A stretch of 5,316 nucleotides of DNA, taken from NCBI GenBank assembly GCA_035291705.1, contig DATDRM010000110.1, positions 1 to 5,316 of the forward strand, read 5' to 3'. The translations under genes were made by a program, and so were the position numbers. This DNA is from DATDRM01 sp035291705. GTDB lineage: Bacteria > Chloroflexota > Anaerolineae > Anaerolineales > UBA4823. Positions 5,149 to 5,316 of this stretch are shown here, one piece after another. The notes below the pieces were generated by a model. It did no database searches and had not been told where the DNA came from. It saw nothing but the letters and a program-made list of their open reading frames with translations. Every line of letters begins with the position of its first letter. The first letter of the stretch is position 1.

Positions 5149-5316
5149 ATGAATTCTCTGCAACCTGCTCAAACTATTCAGGCTCGACTCGAACGAACGC
5201 GACTCACTACCACAGCAACCTACTACGCAGCTTTTATCGGTCTGGGTTTAACCAGCGCTTCGCTGGGGCCATTGTTGCCTTTGCTTGCCGACCAGACGCT
5301 TGTGCGCCTCAACCAG
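5149..5316 (+). CDS. Major facilitator superfamily transporter, N-terminal part
   Basis: Only the first 56 codons are inside the window; no stop is reached. Residues 1-20 are a polar cytoplasmic start with several Arg. Residues about 25-47 form a first membrane helix, YYAAFIGLGLTSASLGPLLP, followed by LLADQT and then LNQ at the edge. The A-F-x-G-L-G-x(6)-LGP-x-LP-x-LA pattern is typical of helix 1 of MFS proteins, especially FHS-like sugar transporters and related drug/sugar:H+ antiporters. The ATG at 5149 is preceded by an in-frame TAA at 5125-5127 and is the only start that keeps the full helix; no strong ribosome binding site is visible. The gene is divergent from the DinB cluster. Substrate cannot be told from this part. 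Confidence 0.7.
   Translation, partial: MNSLQPAQTIQARLERTRLTTTATYYAAFIGLGLTSASLGPLLPLLADQTLVRLNQ

Overview
The window looks like a piece of chromosome from a GC-moderate environmental bacterium, most likely a Chloroflexota (Anaerolineae-like) genome. That placement is an inference from memory of the style of the large secreted protein at the left end (Ig-like segment, calcineurin-type phosphoesterase, Ig-like segment, beta-propeller); no phylogenetic marker gene is present. No rRNA, tRNA, CRISPR array, transposase or phage gene was found.

Layout. Positions 1 to about 2445 (or 2514) are one uninterrupted minus-strand reading frame that runs off the left edge. It encodes an exported multidomain protein: signal peptide, Ig-like segment, metallophosphoesterase domain with three replaced metal-site residues, second Ig-like segment, a short stub of a cadherin-like domain, then at least five to six beta-propeller blades. 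Positions 2515-2985 are an AT-richer gap without a convincing gene. It holds a good candidate minus-strand promoter (-35 at 2638-2643, -10 at 2615-2620), a perfect operator-like dyad over the predicted start site (2589-2608), and a 15-bp inverted repeat covering the -35 (2629-2643 and 2735-2749).

Positions 2986-4827 carry a compact minus-strand cluster, read from right to left: a 43-codon fragment of an SdpI-family membrane protein, a DinB/ClbS-type four-helix-bundle protein, a GNAT acetyltransferase, and a small two-helix membrane protein. The fragment's stop codon shares one base with the DinB start codon, DinB and GNAT are 21 bp apart, and GNAT and the membrane protein 64 bp apart, so co-transcription is likely. 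No shared pathway can be read from the sequence; small DinB and GNAT enzymes are often found in accessory detoxification or stress-type loci.

Positions 4828-5148 are a divergent intergenic region with several small perfect dyads, including a run of three adjacent mini-hairpins (5008-5055) that resembles an interspersed palindromic element. At 5149 a plus-strand gene begins whose first 56 codons look like the N-terminus of a major facilitator superfamily transporter; it runs off the right edge.

Most notable are the probably catalytically impaired phosphoesterase domain, the promoter/operator/inverted-repeat arrangement upstream of it, the small SdpI-like fragment coupled to DinB, and the hairpin cluster upstream of the transporter. 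I do not see clear evidence of a wholly new biological system.
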